Shown here: positions 17,082 to 24,554 of the stretch, piece by piece
How positions within the stretch are numbered: the stretch's first letter is position 1
Layout of the letters: every line of letters starts with the position of its first letter
NCBI RefSeq assembly: GCF_024508875.1
Contig: NZ_JANINU010000125.1
Coordinates: 1 to 38,011, forward strand
Reading direction: 5' to 3'
Length of the DNA: 38,011 bases
Origin: Phenylobacterium sp.
Lineage (GTDB): Bacteria; Pseudomonadota; Alphaproteobacteria; Caulobacterales; Caulobacteraceae
Position numbers and translations under genes: made by a program
The notes under the pieces: model-generated
Told to the model about the DNA's origin: nothing
Databases searched by the model: none
The model's input: the letters and a program-made list of their open reading frames with translations, nothing else

Positions 17082-17471
17082 ATGCCCAAGACCGTCATCA
17101 CCCCGCCGGGGACCCAGACGCCGATCGCGCCATTCTCACCCGGCACGCTGGCCGACGGCGTGGTCTACGTCTCGGGGACGCTGGCCTTCGACAAGGACAA
17201 CAACGTCGCCCACGTCGGCGACGCGGCCGCGCAGACGCGTCAGGTGCTGGAGACGATCAAATCGGTCATCGAGACCGCCGGCGGAACCATGGAAGACGTC
17301 ACCATGAACCACATCTTCCTGAAGGACTGGGCCGACTACGCCGCCATCAACAAGGTCTATGCCGAGTATTTTCCGGGCGAGAAGCCGGCGCGGTTCTGTA
17401 TCCAGTGCGGCCTCGTGCGGCCCGAATTCCTGGTCGAGATCGCCACCATCGCGCACGTGGCCAAGACGTGA
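17082..17471 (+). CDS. rutC: RutC, RidA-family aminoacrylate deaminase
   Basis: The 129-residue protein belongs to the RidA/YjgF family. It has the [20 protein letters not shown] and [20 protein letters not shown] helix-strand pattern and ends with [11 protein letters not shown] and [11 protein letters not shown], which hold the conserved Arg and Glu of the trimer-interface active site. In the Rut pathway it hastens conversion of aminoacrylate to malonic semialdehyde and ammonia. It is third in the rut operon, 11 bp after rutB, and its stop codon overlaps the nitroreductase start (TGATG). The identification relies on sequence plus operon position, which separates RutC from other RidA paralogues. 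Confidence 0.94.
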   Translation: MPKTVITPPGTQTPIAPFSPGTLADGVVYVSGTLAFDKDNNVAHVGDAAAQTRQVLETIKSVIETAGGTMEDVTMNHIFLKDWADYAAINKVYAEYFPGEKPARFCIQCGLVRPEFLVEIATIAHVAKT

Positions 17472-18073
17472 TGGCCGGTCCGGAAGCGAACGGCCGGACG
17501 GCCGAACACGATATCGATCCGATGTTCCTGCATCGCTGGTCGCCGCGCGCCTTCACCGGCGAGCCGATGCCGCACGACCTGCTGATGGGCCTGTTCGAGG
17601 CGGCGCGCTGGGCGCCCAGCGCCTTCAACGCCCAGCCCTGGCGCTTCGTCTACGCCCACAAGAGCACGGCCGAATGGGACCGGCTGTTCGACGTTCTGAT
17701 CCCCTACAACCAAGCCTGGGTGAAGCACGCCTCGGTGCTGATGTATGTGATCTCCGACCGTTTCCGTCGGGCGGACGGGCGCGAACCGGCGCCGATCCAC
17801 AGCCACTCCTTCGACGCCGGCGCGGCCTGGGCCTACCTAGCGCTCCAGGCGCATCGCGTCGGCTGGGCGGCCCATGGCATGGCGGGGTTCGACCTGCCGC
17901 GATCGTACGTGGCGCTCGGCGTGGACGAGGCGCAATACCGGGTCGAGGCGGCGATCGCCGTGGGCCGGCCCGCCGACAAGGACATCCTCGACGAACCCTA
18001 TCGCTCGCGCGAAGCGCCGAGTCCGCGTAACCCGGTTTCAAGCTTCGCATTCGAGGGGCGGTTCAAGGCGTAG
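17471..18073 (+). CDS. Nitroreductase-family protein, candidate RutE-function enzyme
   Basis: The 200-residue FMN-binding nitroreductase starts at the ATG that overlaps the rutC stop (TGATG). Typical segments are HRWSPRAFTGEPM (about 20-32), ARWAPSAFNAQPWRFV (about 44-59, the FMN-phosphate and ring region) and the helix SHSFDAGAAWAYLALQAH with GWAAHGMAGFDL (about 115-145). In E. coli the fourth step, reduction of malonic semialdehyde to 3-hydroxypropionate, is done by RutE, also of this fold. This protein is not obviously a RutE orthologue: its motifs fit a broader branch ending in a conserved P-R-N-P-V-S-S-F region. Its operon place suggests it takes the RutE role; that is inference. Confidence 0.82.
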   Translation: MAGPEANGRTAEHDIDPMFLHRWSPRAFTGEPMPHDLLMGLFEAARWAPSAFNAQPWRFVYAHKSTAEWDRLFDVLIPYNQAWVKHASVLMYVISDRFRRADGREPAPIHSHSFDAGAAWAYLALQAHRVGWAAHGMAGFDLPRSYVALGVDEAQYRVEAAIAVGRPADKDILDEPYRSREAPSPRNPVSSFAFEGRFKA

Positions 18074-18120
18074 GGCCGGCGGGATCCGGGCCCGGGCGCC
18101 TGAAAGTTCGGGGACGTACG

Positions 18121-18660
18121 ATGCCAGACCAAGCGGCCTCGCCCAGGCCCACCTTCGCCACCGACGGCGTCCACCTGCTGCGGACGGCCCAGCAGGTGCA
18201 GTATCAGCTCAGCCAGATGGCCGACCAGAAGGCCAACATGGTGCTGGCCGCCACCTTCGTGATCTTCACGGTCTCGATCAGCCAGGTTCACAACGTGGCC
18301 AGACCGTTGCCCCTGTTCATCCTGGGCGCCGCCGCCTTCGCCGCCGCCTTCCTGGCCGTGCTCGCGGTGCTGCCGTCCGTGAAGGCGCCGCCGCGGCCCG
18401 ACGGCCCAGCCAACATCCTCTTCTTCGGCTCGTTCACCCAGTTGCCGGAGGAGGAATTCATCGAGCGGCTGATGAGCGTCATCACCGATCCGAAGACGGT
18501 CTACGAAGCCTTCGCGCACGACATCTACCAGAACGGCAAGGTGCTCGCGTTCAAGAAGTACCTCTACCTCGGCTACGCCTACCGCATCCTGCTGGCCGGC
18601 CTGGTCGCCAGCCTGTTCGCGTTCGTCACGCCGTATGTCCTGATGCTGTTAGGCCGGTAG
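18121..18660 (+). CDS. Small membrane protein resembling DUF5706/Pycsar effector family
   Basis: The 179-residue protein has a soluble N-terminal helix (LLRTAQQVQYQLSQMADQKA, about 19-38) running straight into a first membrane segment (NMVLAATFVIFTVSISQ). A second segment follows (PLFILGAAAFAAAFLAVLAV), then a loop with E-E-E-F-I-E-R-L and a C-terminal membrane helix (YRILLAGLVASLFAFVTPYV). The pattern of a DQKAN helix entering a paired transmembrane unit is that of DUF5706, the membrane-effector domain of Pycsar cyclic-nucleotide defence systems. No cyclase gene is adjacent. It may be a housekeeping relative, an orphan effector or something else. It starts 47 bp after the nitroreductase gene. 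The family assignment is from memory of the motif and should be treated as tentative. Confidence 0.6.
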   Translation: MPDQAASPRPTFATDGVHLLRTAQQVQYQLSQMADQKANMVLAATFVIFTVSISQVHNVARPLPLFILGAAAFAAAFLAVLAVLPSVKAPPRPDGPANILFFGSFTQLPEEEFIERLMSVITDPKTVYEAFAHDIYQNGKVLAFKKYLYLGYAYRILLAGLVASLFAFVTPYVLMLLGR

Positions 18661-18680
18661 CCAGCGCCTCCTCGCTTGCT

Positions 18681-18746
18681 GGTCATGCCCGGGCGGGGCG
18701 CCTCCCTGCGGCCGTTGGATGGCCGGGTCGAGCCCGGCCATGACGA
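18681..18746. repeat. Palindromic intergenic repeat, copy B (short form)
   Basis: The left arm is truncated (GGTCATGCCCGGGC at 18681-18694). The right arm at 18715-18746 reads TTGGATGGCCGGGTCGAG then CCCGGCCATGACGA and differs from copy C at a single base over 32. The right arm alone forms a strong GCCGGG hairpin. It fills the gap between the membrane-protein gene and the convergent cupin gene, and its last base abuts the cupin stop codon at 18747-18749. Confidence 0.75.
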
Positions 18747-19169
18747 TCAGGAGGAGGAGGGCGGCTCCCAGGCCGGCGGCGCCAGCTCGAAGCCTTCGAA
18801 CCGGAATCCTGGCGTCACCACGCAAGCGACCAGGCACCAGCCGCGGTCGGCTTCCGCGGCCTGCCACTCGTGGGTCCGGACCAGATGCTGCGGCGACTGG
18901 CCCGAACCAGGACCCAGCCGCGTCTCCACCGTCGTCCCGCCGCCGTTCGTTCGCAGCTTCAGCGGCGAGCCGGCCTGGAAGATCCACAGCTCCTCGGCGT
19001 CCACTCGATGCCAATGCGAGCGCTGGCCGTCGTCCAGCAGGAACAGGATCAAGGTCCCGGCCGCCCGTCCGTCGGGCATTTGCGCGGCCGAGCGCCAGGT
19101 TTCGCGATACCAGCCACCCTCCGGATGCGGCCGCAGCTCAAGGCGTTCGATCAGATCAGACGCATCCAT
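18747..19169 (-). CDS. DUF985 cupin-family protein
   Basis: The 140-residue single-domain cupin has the signature of the DUF985 group: an N-terminal helix (DLIERLELRPHPEGGWYRET), then LILFLLDDGQRSHWHRVDAEE, whose two histidines and Glu are the cupin metal-ligand positions, and WQAAEADRGWCLVACVVTPGFRFEGFEL near the end with the G-F-x-F-E-x-F-E-L hallmark. Related proteins bind metal or sugar-like ligands, but the reaction is not established. It is divergent from the secreted adenosine deaminase with a 61-bp gap, and convergent with the small membrane protein, separated by repeat copy B. No operon partner is apparent. Confidence 0.88.
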   Translation of the reverse strand: MDASDLIERLELRPHPEGGWYRETWRSAAQMPDGRAAGTLILFLLDDGQRSHWHRVDAEELWIFQAGSPLKLRTNGGGTTVETRLGPGSGQSPQHLVRTHEWQAAEADRGWCLVACVVTPGFRFEGFELAPPAWEPPSSS

Positions 19170-19230
19170 GGGGCCATCAGAGCGTCAGCCGCAGCTTGAC
19201 CGCAAGGCCCGGCTCTCGGCCTGATGCGCC

Positions 19231-20697
19231 ATGCGACGAATCCTCATCGGCCTGCTCGGCGCTCTGGCGCTCGCCGCCCCAGCCGCCGCCGCCCCCGACC
19301 TTTCGAAGATGGGCGCCGCCGAACTGGCGGTGTTCATGAAGGCGTTCCCGAAGGGGGGAGAACTGCACAACCATCTGGGGGGCGGCACGCCAGCCGAGCT
19401 GATCCTGGACTGGGCGGTCGAGGACAAGCTTTGCGTCGACACCCTCGAACTCGCGATTCGCTTCACCTGCGCGGGAGAGGGCGTGAAGCCTGCCGCCGAG
19501 GTCCTCGCCAATGAGGCGCTGCGCTCGGCGCTGATGGACAGCCTGACGACCCGCCATCCGGGATTCCGCGACCGCTCGGGCCATGACCAGTTCTTCACCG
19601 CCTTCAGCCGACGCGGCACGTCGCCCGGCCGCAACGGCGACGCCCTGGCCGAGACCCTGAACGGGCTCGCCCGCCAGAACACCTTCTACGCCGAATTGAT
19701 GGTCACGCCGCAGTTCGTGGCTTCCCGCCAGATCGGCGCCAAGGCGGGCTGGCAGGGCGACGCGGCGAGGACAAAGGCGGCGATCGCCGCAGCCGGGATC
19801 GACAAGCTGGTCCCCGCCGTGGTCGCCGACACCGACGCCCTCGAAAAGCGGGCGCGCGACCTGATGAAATGCGGAACTGCGGAGGCTCAGCCGGGCTGCC
19901 AGGTGACCGCGCGCTTCCTCTTCCAGGCCATGCGCCAGGGCCCGCCTGAGCAGACCATGGCCCAGCTCCAGCTCGGCGTCGCGACCATCGCCGCCGACAA
20001 GCGCTGGGTGGGTCTCCAACTTGTGGCGCCCGAGGACGGGGTCGAGGCGGTCAAGTACTACGACACCCACATGAAGATCGTGGCCGAGCTCACCGACCGC
20101 GGCCGCAAGGTCCCCGTCGCGCTGCATGCCGGCGAGCTGACCCTCAAGCTCGTGACGCCGCAGGCCATGAGCTATCACGTCCGCGACGCCGTCCGCGTCG
20201 CCGGCGCCCGGCGCATCGGCCACGGCACGGCGTTGCCGGAGGAGGTGGGCGCCGCCGACACGGCCCGGGAGATGGCGGCGCGCGGCGTCCTGATCGAGGC
20301 CAACCTCATCTCCAATTCGGTGATCCTCGAGGTGCCGCCCGAGCAGCATCCGTACGCCTGGTTCCGCAAGATGGGCGTCCCGGTCGCGCTCTCCACCGAC
20401 GACAGCGGCATCAGCCGCAGCGAGCTGTCCGGCGACTACGCCTATGCCGTCCGCAACGGCGCCACCTACGACGACCTGAAGACGGCGGCCCGCAACGCTC
20501 TCGCTTTCAGCTTCCTGCCGGGCGACGGCCTTTGGGCCGACCCGAACGTCTACAGGAAGCCGACAGCCGCCTGCGCCGGCCAGATCGGCAATCCCGAGCC
20601 AAAGGGCGGGTGCGCCGACCTCGTCAGGAAGAGCGACAAGGCTCGCGAGCAGTGGCGGCACGAGAAGCTGCTGCGGGCGTTCGAGGCGGGGTTCTAA
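19231..20697 (+). CDS. Secreted adenosine deaminase
   Basis: The 488-residue metal-dependent amidohydrolase converts adenosine to inosine and ammonia. It starts with a clear signal peptide (MRRILIGLLGALALAAPAAA), so unlike the cytoplasmic enzyme it acts in the periplasm or outside. The family motifs are present: GGELHNHLGG with H46 and H48 as zinc ligands, VPVALHAGEL (about 291-300, third His and catalytic Glu region), RIGHGTALPEEV (about 328-339) and LSTDDSGISRSEL (about 388-400, the Asp pair). It is about 140 residues longer than E. coli Add, much of it in an insert between residues 60 and 200. It faces the purine-catabolic operon, separated by repeat copy C, and fits as the entry enzyme for extracellular adenosine. 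Confidence 0.9.
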   Translation: MRRILIGLLGALALAAPAAAAPDLSKMGAAELAVFMKAFPKGGELHNHLGGGTPAELILDWAVEDKLCVDTLELAIRFTCAGEGVKPAAEVLANEALRSALMDSLTTRHPGFRDRSGHDQFFTAFSRRGTSPGRNGDALAETLNGLARQNTFYAELMVTPQFVASRQIGAKAGWQGDAARTKAAIAAAGIDKLVPAVVADTDALEKRARDLMKCGTAEAQPGCQVTARFLFQAMRQGPPEQTMAQLQLGVATIAADKRWVGLQLVAPEDGVEAVKYYDTHMKIVAELTDRGRKVPVALHAGELTLKLVTPQAMSYHVRDAVRVAGARRIGHGTALPEEVGAADTAREMAARGVLIEANLISNSVILEVPPEQHPYAWFRKMGVPVALSTDDSGISRSELSGDYAYAVRNGATYDDLKTAARNALAFSFLPGDGLWADPNVYRKPTAACAGQIGNPEPKGGCADLVRKSDKAREQWRHEKLLRAFEAGF

Positions 20698-20711
20698 TCC
20701 CACATCTTGCT

Positions 20712-20812
20712 CGTCATCCACGGGCCTGACCCGGGGATCCATTCCAGAGCGCGTGCGCAAGTTCGCACTGCCGCCGCCGCTTGGATGGCCGGGTCAAGCC
20801 CGGCCATGACGA
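20712..20812. repeat. Palindromic intergenic repeat, copy C
   Basis: The left arm starts CGTCATCCACGGGCC and ends GGGGATCCA. The right arm, at about 20780-20812, is the same as in copy B apart from one base. About 40 bp lies between the arms. It fills the gap between the convergent adenosine deaminase and permease genes, beginning 14 bp after one stop codon and ending 12 bp before the other. It resembles copy A in overall layout, but the central segment is different, suggesting that the arms are the conserved mobile or structural part. Confidence 0.75.
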
Positions 20813-20824
20813 CCTCGTTCGTAG

Positions 20825-22153
20825 TTAAGCCTCGAACGCCATGTAGACGAACCGCGCCACGAACAGGGCCGCCAGGGCGAAGAGCAGCCAGTCGGCCTTG
20901 CCGACCCGCCGCGCGGCCAGCTTCAGCTGCGAATAGGCGATCACGCCGAATGCCAGGCCGTTGGCGATGGAGAAGGTCAGCGGGATCGTCACCAGCGTCA
21001 GGAACGCCGGGATCGCCACGACGGGATCGTCCCAGTCGATCTCTGTCAGGGGCTGCATCATCATCGCGCCGACGAGGATCAGCGCCGGCGCCGTGGCCGC
21101 CGCGGGGATCACCTGGGCCCAGGGCGCCACGAACAGGGTGGCCAGGAACAGCAGGCCGGTGACCACCGCCGTCAGGCCCGTCCGCCCGCCCGCCGAGACG
21201 CCCGAGGCGCTCTCGATGTAGCTGACGACCGTCGAGGTGCCGGCCAGTGAGCCCACCACCGTTGCGCCCGCGTCGGCGAAGAGGATGCGATTGAGGCGCG
21301 GGATCGAGCCGTCGGGCGCCATCAGGCCCGCCTTCTTCGAGACGGCCACCAGCGTTCCCACGTTGTCGAAAAGGTCGACGAACAGGAACACGAACAGGAT
21401 CTCCAGCAGCGCCAGCCCGAAGCCATGCCCGCCGATCCCGAGCGCCGCCGGAATGTCCAGCTTCAGCGCCGTGCCCGTCATCTCGTCCAGGCTGTAGGGC
21501 TGCGGGTTCCAGGTCGCGAGGCCCAGCATCCAGCCCAGCACCGCGGTCGCTACGATGCCGATGAAGATCGCCCCACGCACCTTCAGCACCAGCAGCACCG
21601 ACAGGATCGCCAGGCCCAGCAGGGCCAGCATCGTTCCCGGCGCATGGATGTCGCCCAGGCCCACCAATGTCGCCTTGTTCTCGACCACGAGACCCGCGCC
21701 GCGCAGGCCGATGAACGCGATGAACAGGCCGATGCCGGCGGCGATCGCAGAGAACAGCGCCCGCGGTATGGCGCTGACGATAAGCTGCCGCACGCCCGCC
21801 ACCGTCAGCACGATGAACAGGACGCCCGAGATGAACACCAGCCCCAGCGCCGTCTGCCACGGCACGCCCATGCCCTGCACCACGGTGAAGGCGAAGTAGG
21901 CGTTCAACCCCATGCCGGGCGCGAGCGCGATCGGGTAGTTGGCGAGGAACCCCATCAGCAGGCAGCCCACGCCGGCGGCCAGACAGGTGGCCGCGGCCAC
22001 ACCGGCCACGGGCATCCCGGTCGTGCCGAGGATCGAGGGGTTCACGAGCACGATGTAAGCCATGGTCAGGAAGGTGGTGGCGCCGGCCAGCACCTCGGTC
22101 TGCACGCTGCTGCCGCGCTCGCGGAGCTTGAAGGTGCGGTCCAGCACGCTCAT
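20825..22153 (-). CDS. AzgA-type purine permease (NCS2 superfamily)
   Basis: The 442-residue protein has about twelve hydrophobic segments and the hallmarks of the AzgA branch of nucleobase transporters: EVLAGATTFLTMAYIVLVNP at about 20-39, ALAPGMGLNAYFAFTVV near 78-94, the helix FLFVDLFDNVGTLVAVSKKA with its conserved D-L-F-D, and AGTSTVVSYIESASGV near 300. AzgA/GhxP proteins import hypoxanthine, guanine or adenine with protons. This gene is last in the leftward purine operon; its start overlaps the NUP stop by 4 bp (ATGA). The expected role is uptake of the bases released by the periplasmic enzymes. Which base it prefers cannot be read from sequence. Confidence 0.94.
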   Translation of the reverse strand: MSVLDRTFKLRERGSSVQTEVLAGATTFLTMAYIVLVNPSILGTTGMPVAGVAAATCLAAGVGCLLMGFLANYPIALAPGMGLNAYFAFTVVQGMGVPWQTALGLVFISGVLFIVLTVAGVRQLIVSAIPRALFSAIAAGIGLFIAFIGLRGAGLVVENKATLVGLGDIHAPGTMLALLGLAILSVLLVLKVRGAIFIGIVATAVLGWMLGLATWNPQPYSLDEMTGTALKLDIPAALGIGGHGFGLALLEILFVFLFVDLFDNVGTLVAVSKKAGLMAPDGSIPRLNRILFADAGATVVGSLAGTSTVVSYIESASGVSAGGRTGLTAVVTGLLFLATLFVAPWAQVIPAAATAPALILVGAMMMQPLTEIDWDDPVVAIPAFLTLVTIPLTFSIANGLAFGVIAYSQLKLAARRVGKADWLLFALAALFVARFVYMAFEA

Positions 22154-23190
22154 CGGGCGGCCGCCTGCGGGATGGTCTTGGCGTAGGTCGGCCAGCCGGC
22201 CACCAGCGCCTTCACCACCGGCGCCCCGACCAGGTAGGCGGCCTCGAAGGCGGCCGGCGCGCCGCCCGGTGTGAACTTCACGCCGCCAGGGGCCACGCCG
22301 TCGGCTTCGCGGGAATAGTTGCTGGCGGTGCGCAGCACGAGGACGCGGTCGCGGTCCACGCGGCCCTCCTTGGCGTAGATGTCGAGCGTGTCGAGAATGC
22401 CCTGATCCTCGCAGTCGGTGGTCGCGAAGACGCCGGCGCCGTCGGTCCACGTCCTCACCCAGTCGCGCGCCCAGCGCGTGCGGCGCTCGCCGTGCCAGAA
22501 GCGGGTGGTGGAGAGGTTGTCCCCGACGAACACGAAGGGCGGCCGCTGCGCCATCGGCTCGCTCTTGAACCCGGCGCGGGCGGTCCTGAGCAGGTCGTTG
22601 TCGGGCAGGGGGATGTCGCGGGTCATCTGGTAGGCCCACTGGACCAGCCCGGAATTCAGCTTCCAGGCCATGCCGCTGGACCCGGCCGCCGTGCCCTTCT
22701 GCCCCGGTCCGGCGGTGCCCAGCGACCAGAGGCCATAGGGCCAGTCGGCAGGGATCTCTCGGTCGTCGCGCTCGAAGATCGGGTCGGCGTCGACCACCCA
22801 GTTCGACCAGACGGCGCTGCCGATCGATCCGGCCCGCGGGTCGACGCCGGCGATGCCGGCCACCACCCAGTAGGCCTTGGAGACGTCCAGCCGCGGGTCC
22901 AGGATGATCGCCGTCAGGCTCTGGCGTGGCCGCGCGCGCATGCCGGTCACCACGCCCAGGACGCCGTCCTCGGAATAGAGCACCCGGCCTTCGATCCCCG
23001 GGATCTTCATCGGCTTCGTCAGCGGATAGCGGTCGGCCCAGAACTTGAACTCGCCGGACGCGAAATGCGGGTCCTCGGCCGATGCTCCCGACTCGAAGGT
23101 CGTCAGCACCACCACCTTCACGACCAAGGGCTTGGCAAGGACCGATCCCGGCAGCAGCAGGGCGGCGATGAGCAGCAGAACGCGAAGCAT
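22150..23190 (-). CDS. Periplasmic NUP-family purine nucleoside protein
   Basis: The 346-residue protein has a signal peptide (MLRVLLLIAALLLPGSVLA) and the sequence of the NUP family ('purine nucleoside permease'): VVVLTTFESGASAEDP at the mature N-terminus, RVLYSEDGVLGVVTGMRA near 70-87, YWVVAGIAGVDPRAGSIGSA near 106-125, and FATTDCEDQGILDTLD with RVLVLRTASNYSRE near 260-300. The name comes from yeast, but the glycine-rich and Asp/Glu pattern resembles nucleoside-phosphorylase-fold proteins, and the absence of membrane helices argues that this one is a soluble periplasmic nucleoside-binding or nucleoside-cleaving protein. It overlaps the permease start by 4 bp and follows guaD after 56 bp. 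The role in nucleoside uptake is family-level; direct cleavage is inference. Confidence 0.85.
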   Translation of the reverse strand: MLRVLLLIAALLLPGSVLAKPLVVKVVVLTTFESGASAEDPHFASGEFKFWADRYPLTKPMKIPGIEGRVLYSEDGVLGVVTGMRARPRQSLTAIILDPRLDVSKAYWVVAGIAGVDPRAGSIGSAVWSNWVVDADPIFERDDREIPADWPYGLWSLGTAGPGQKGTAAGSSGMAWKLNSGLVQWAYQMTRDIPLPDNDLLRTARAGFKSEPMAQRPPFVFVGDNLSTTRFWHGERRTRWARDWVRTWTDGAGVFATTDCEDQGILDTLDIYAKEGRVDRDRVLVLRTASNYSREADGVAPGGVKFTPGGAPAAFEAAYLVGAPVVKALVAGWPTYAKTIPQAAAR

Positions 23191-23246
23191 GGAGTCCCCC
23201 GAACCCGATGCTCCATAGTCGGGCTCAGGCGCGTCGAGGCAAGGGC

Positions 23247-24554
23247 TCAGGCGCCGCCACGAGCGTGGGCGAGGCGGCCTGCCAGATAGGTGCGCTCGAC
23301 CAGCCGGTCGTCTGCCAGCACCGCGAGCACGAACAGCGTTTCGGCCAGCGTCCGCGCGCGGCCCGTGCGCCGGGCCACCAGCGGCGTCGCCGCGAGGTCC
23401 AGCACCACGAAGTCGGCCTCCTTGCCCGGGAGCAGGTTCCCCACGCGCCGGTCGATGTGCAGCGCCCTCGCGCCGGCCAGCGTGCCCAGGTAGAAGGCGT
23501 GCAACGGATCCAGGCTGTCCCCCTGCAACTGCCCGATCTTGTAGGCCTCGGCCATCATGTGGAGCTGCGAGAAGCTGCCGCCGCCGCCGACGTCCGTACC
23601 CAGGGCCACCGACATCCCGCAGGCGCAGGCCCGTTTCAGGCTGAAGAGGCCGCTGCCGAGCAGCAGGTTCGACGAGGGGCAGAAGGCGGCCGTCGCCCCC
23701 GCCTTGGCCATCCGTCCCATCACGCCTTCGTCGCAGTGGATGCAGTGCGCGAACACCGACCGAGGGCCGAGCAGCCCGAACCGCTCGTAGACGTCGAGGT
23801 AGTCCCCCGCCCACGGGAACAGCCCGCCCACCCGCGCGATCTCGGCCCGGTTCTCCGACATGTGGGTGTGCAGCAGCACGTCCGGATGGGCCGCCAGCAG
23901 CTCGCCGGCCATGGCGAGCTGCGCGTCGCTCGACGTCACCGCGAACCGCGGCGTCACCGCATAGCCCAGCCGGCCCTTGCCCCCGTACGCGCGGATCAGC
24001 GCCTCGGTGTCGGCGCGGCCGCTGTCCACCGTGTCGGTCAGGCCGGCGGGCGCCTCGCGGTCCATCAGCACCTTGCCGGCGACGAGCCGCATGTCGCGCG
24101 CCAGCGCCGCCTCGAATAGCGCCTCCGCCGAGCCCTTGTGCACCGTGCAGAAGGCGAGGGCGCTGGTGGTCCCGTTCGCCAGGAGCTGGTCCAGGAAGAT
24201 CTCCGCCACCGCATCCGCGTGCGCCCGGTCGGCAAAGGCCATCTCGGCCGGGAACGTGTGGGTGTTCAGCCAGTCCAGGAGCTGCGCGCCCCAGGCCGCT
24301 ATCACGTCCACCTGCGGATAGTGCACGTGGGCATCGACGAACCCCGGCGCGATCAGCCGCCCCGGCAGGTGCTCCACCGGCGTGCCCTCGGGCAGGGTGG
24401 GGCCGAGTGCGTCCCACGCCCCGAACGCCGCCACATGCCCGTCCTCGACCAGCAACAGGCCATCGGGGTGATAGGCGTGCGCCTCCGCCGCCGGGACGCG
24501 CGACGGATCGTCCAGCATGTGCAGCAGGGCGGCGCGATAGGCATGGCGGCTCAT
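23247..24554 (-). CDS. guaD: Guanine deaminase
   Basis: This 435-residue amidohydrolase converts guanine to xanthine and ammonia, feeding xanthine dehydrogenase. The zinc site starts with PGFVDAHVHYPQ (H76, H78), continues with LLHTHMSEN (about 205-213) and FAHCIHCDE (about 242-250), and ends with the family-specific ALGTDVGGGGSFSQL (about 287-301) holding the metal Asp. The N-terminal segment with DGLLLVEDGHVAAFG is the usual small beta domain. Length is close to E. coli GuaD (439). It overlaps allA by 4 bp and lies 56 bp before the NUP gene, within the purine operon. No unusual residues were noticed. A chlorohydrolase paralogue is the only realistic alternative and is less likely in this context. 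Confidence 0.96.
   Translation of the reverse strand: MSRHAYRAALLHMLDDPSRVPAAEAHAYHPDGLLLVEDGHVAAFGAWDALGPTLPEGTPVEHLPGRLIAPGFVDAHVHYPQVDVIAAWGAQLLDWLNTHTFPAEMAFADRAHADAVAEIFLDQLLANGTTSALAFCTVHKGSAEALFEAALARDMRLVAGKVLMDREAPAGLTDTVDSGRADTEALIRAYGGKGRLGYAVTPRFAVTSSDAQLAMAGELLAAHPDVLLHTHMSENRAEIARVGGLFPWAGDYLDVYERFGLLGPRSVFAHCIHCDEGVMGRMAKAGATAAFCPSSNLLLGSGLFSLKRACACGMSVALGTDVGGGGSFSQLHMMAEAYKIGQLQGDSLDPLHAFYLGTLAGARALHIDRRVGNLLPGKEADFVVLDLAATPLVARRTGRARTLAETLFVLAVLADDRLVERTYLAGRLAHARGGA

Noticed and set aside
18084..18100. CCGGGCCCGG palindrome before the small membrane protein gene
   Set aside because: It is short and made only of G and C in a GC-rich genome, so it is expected by chance and has no supporting context.
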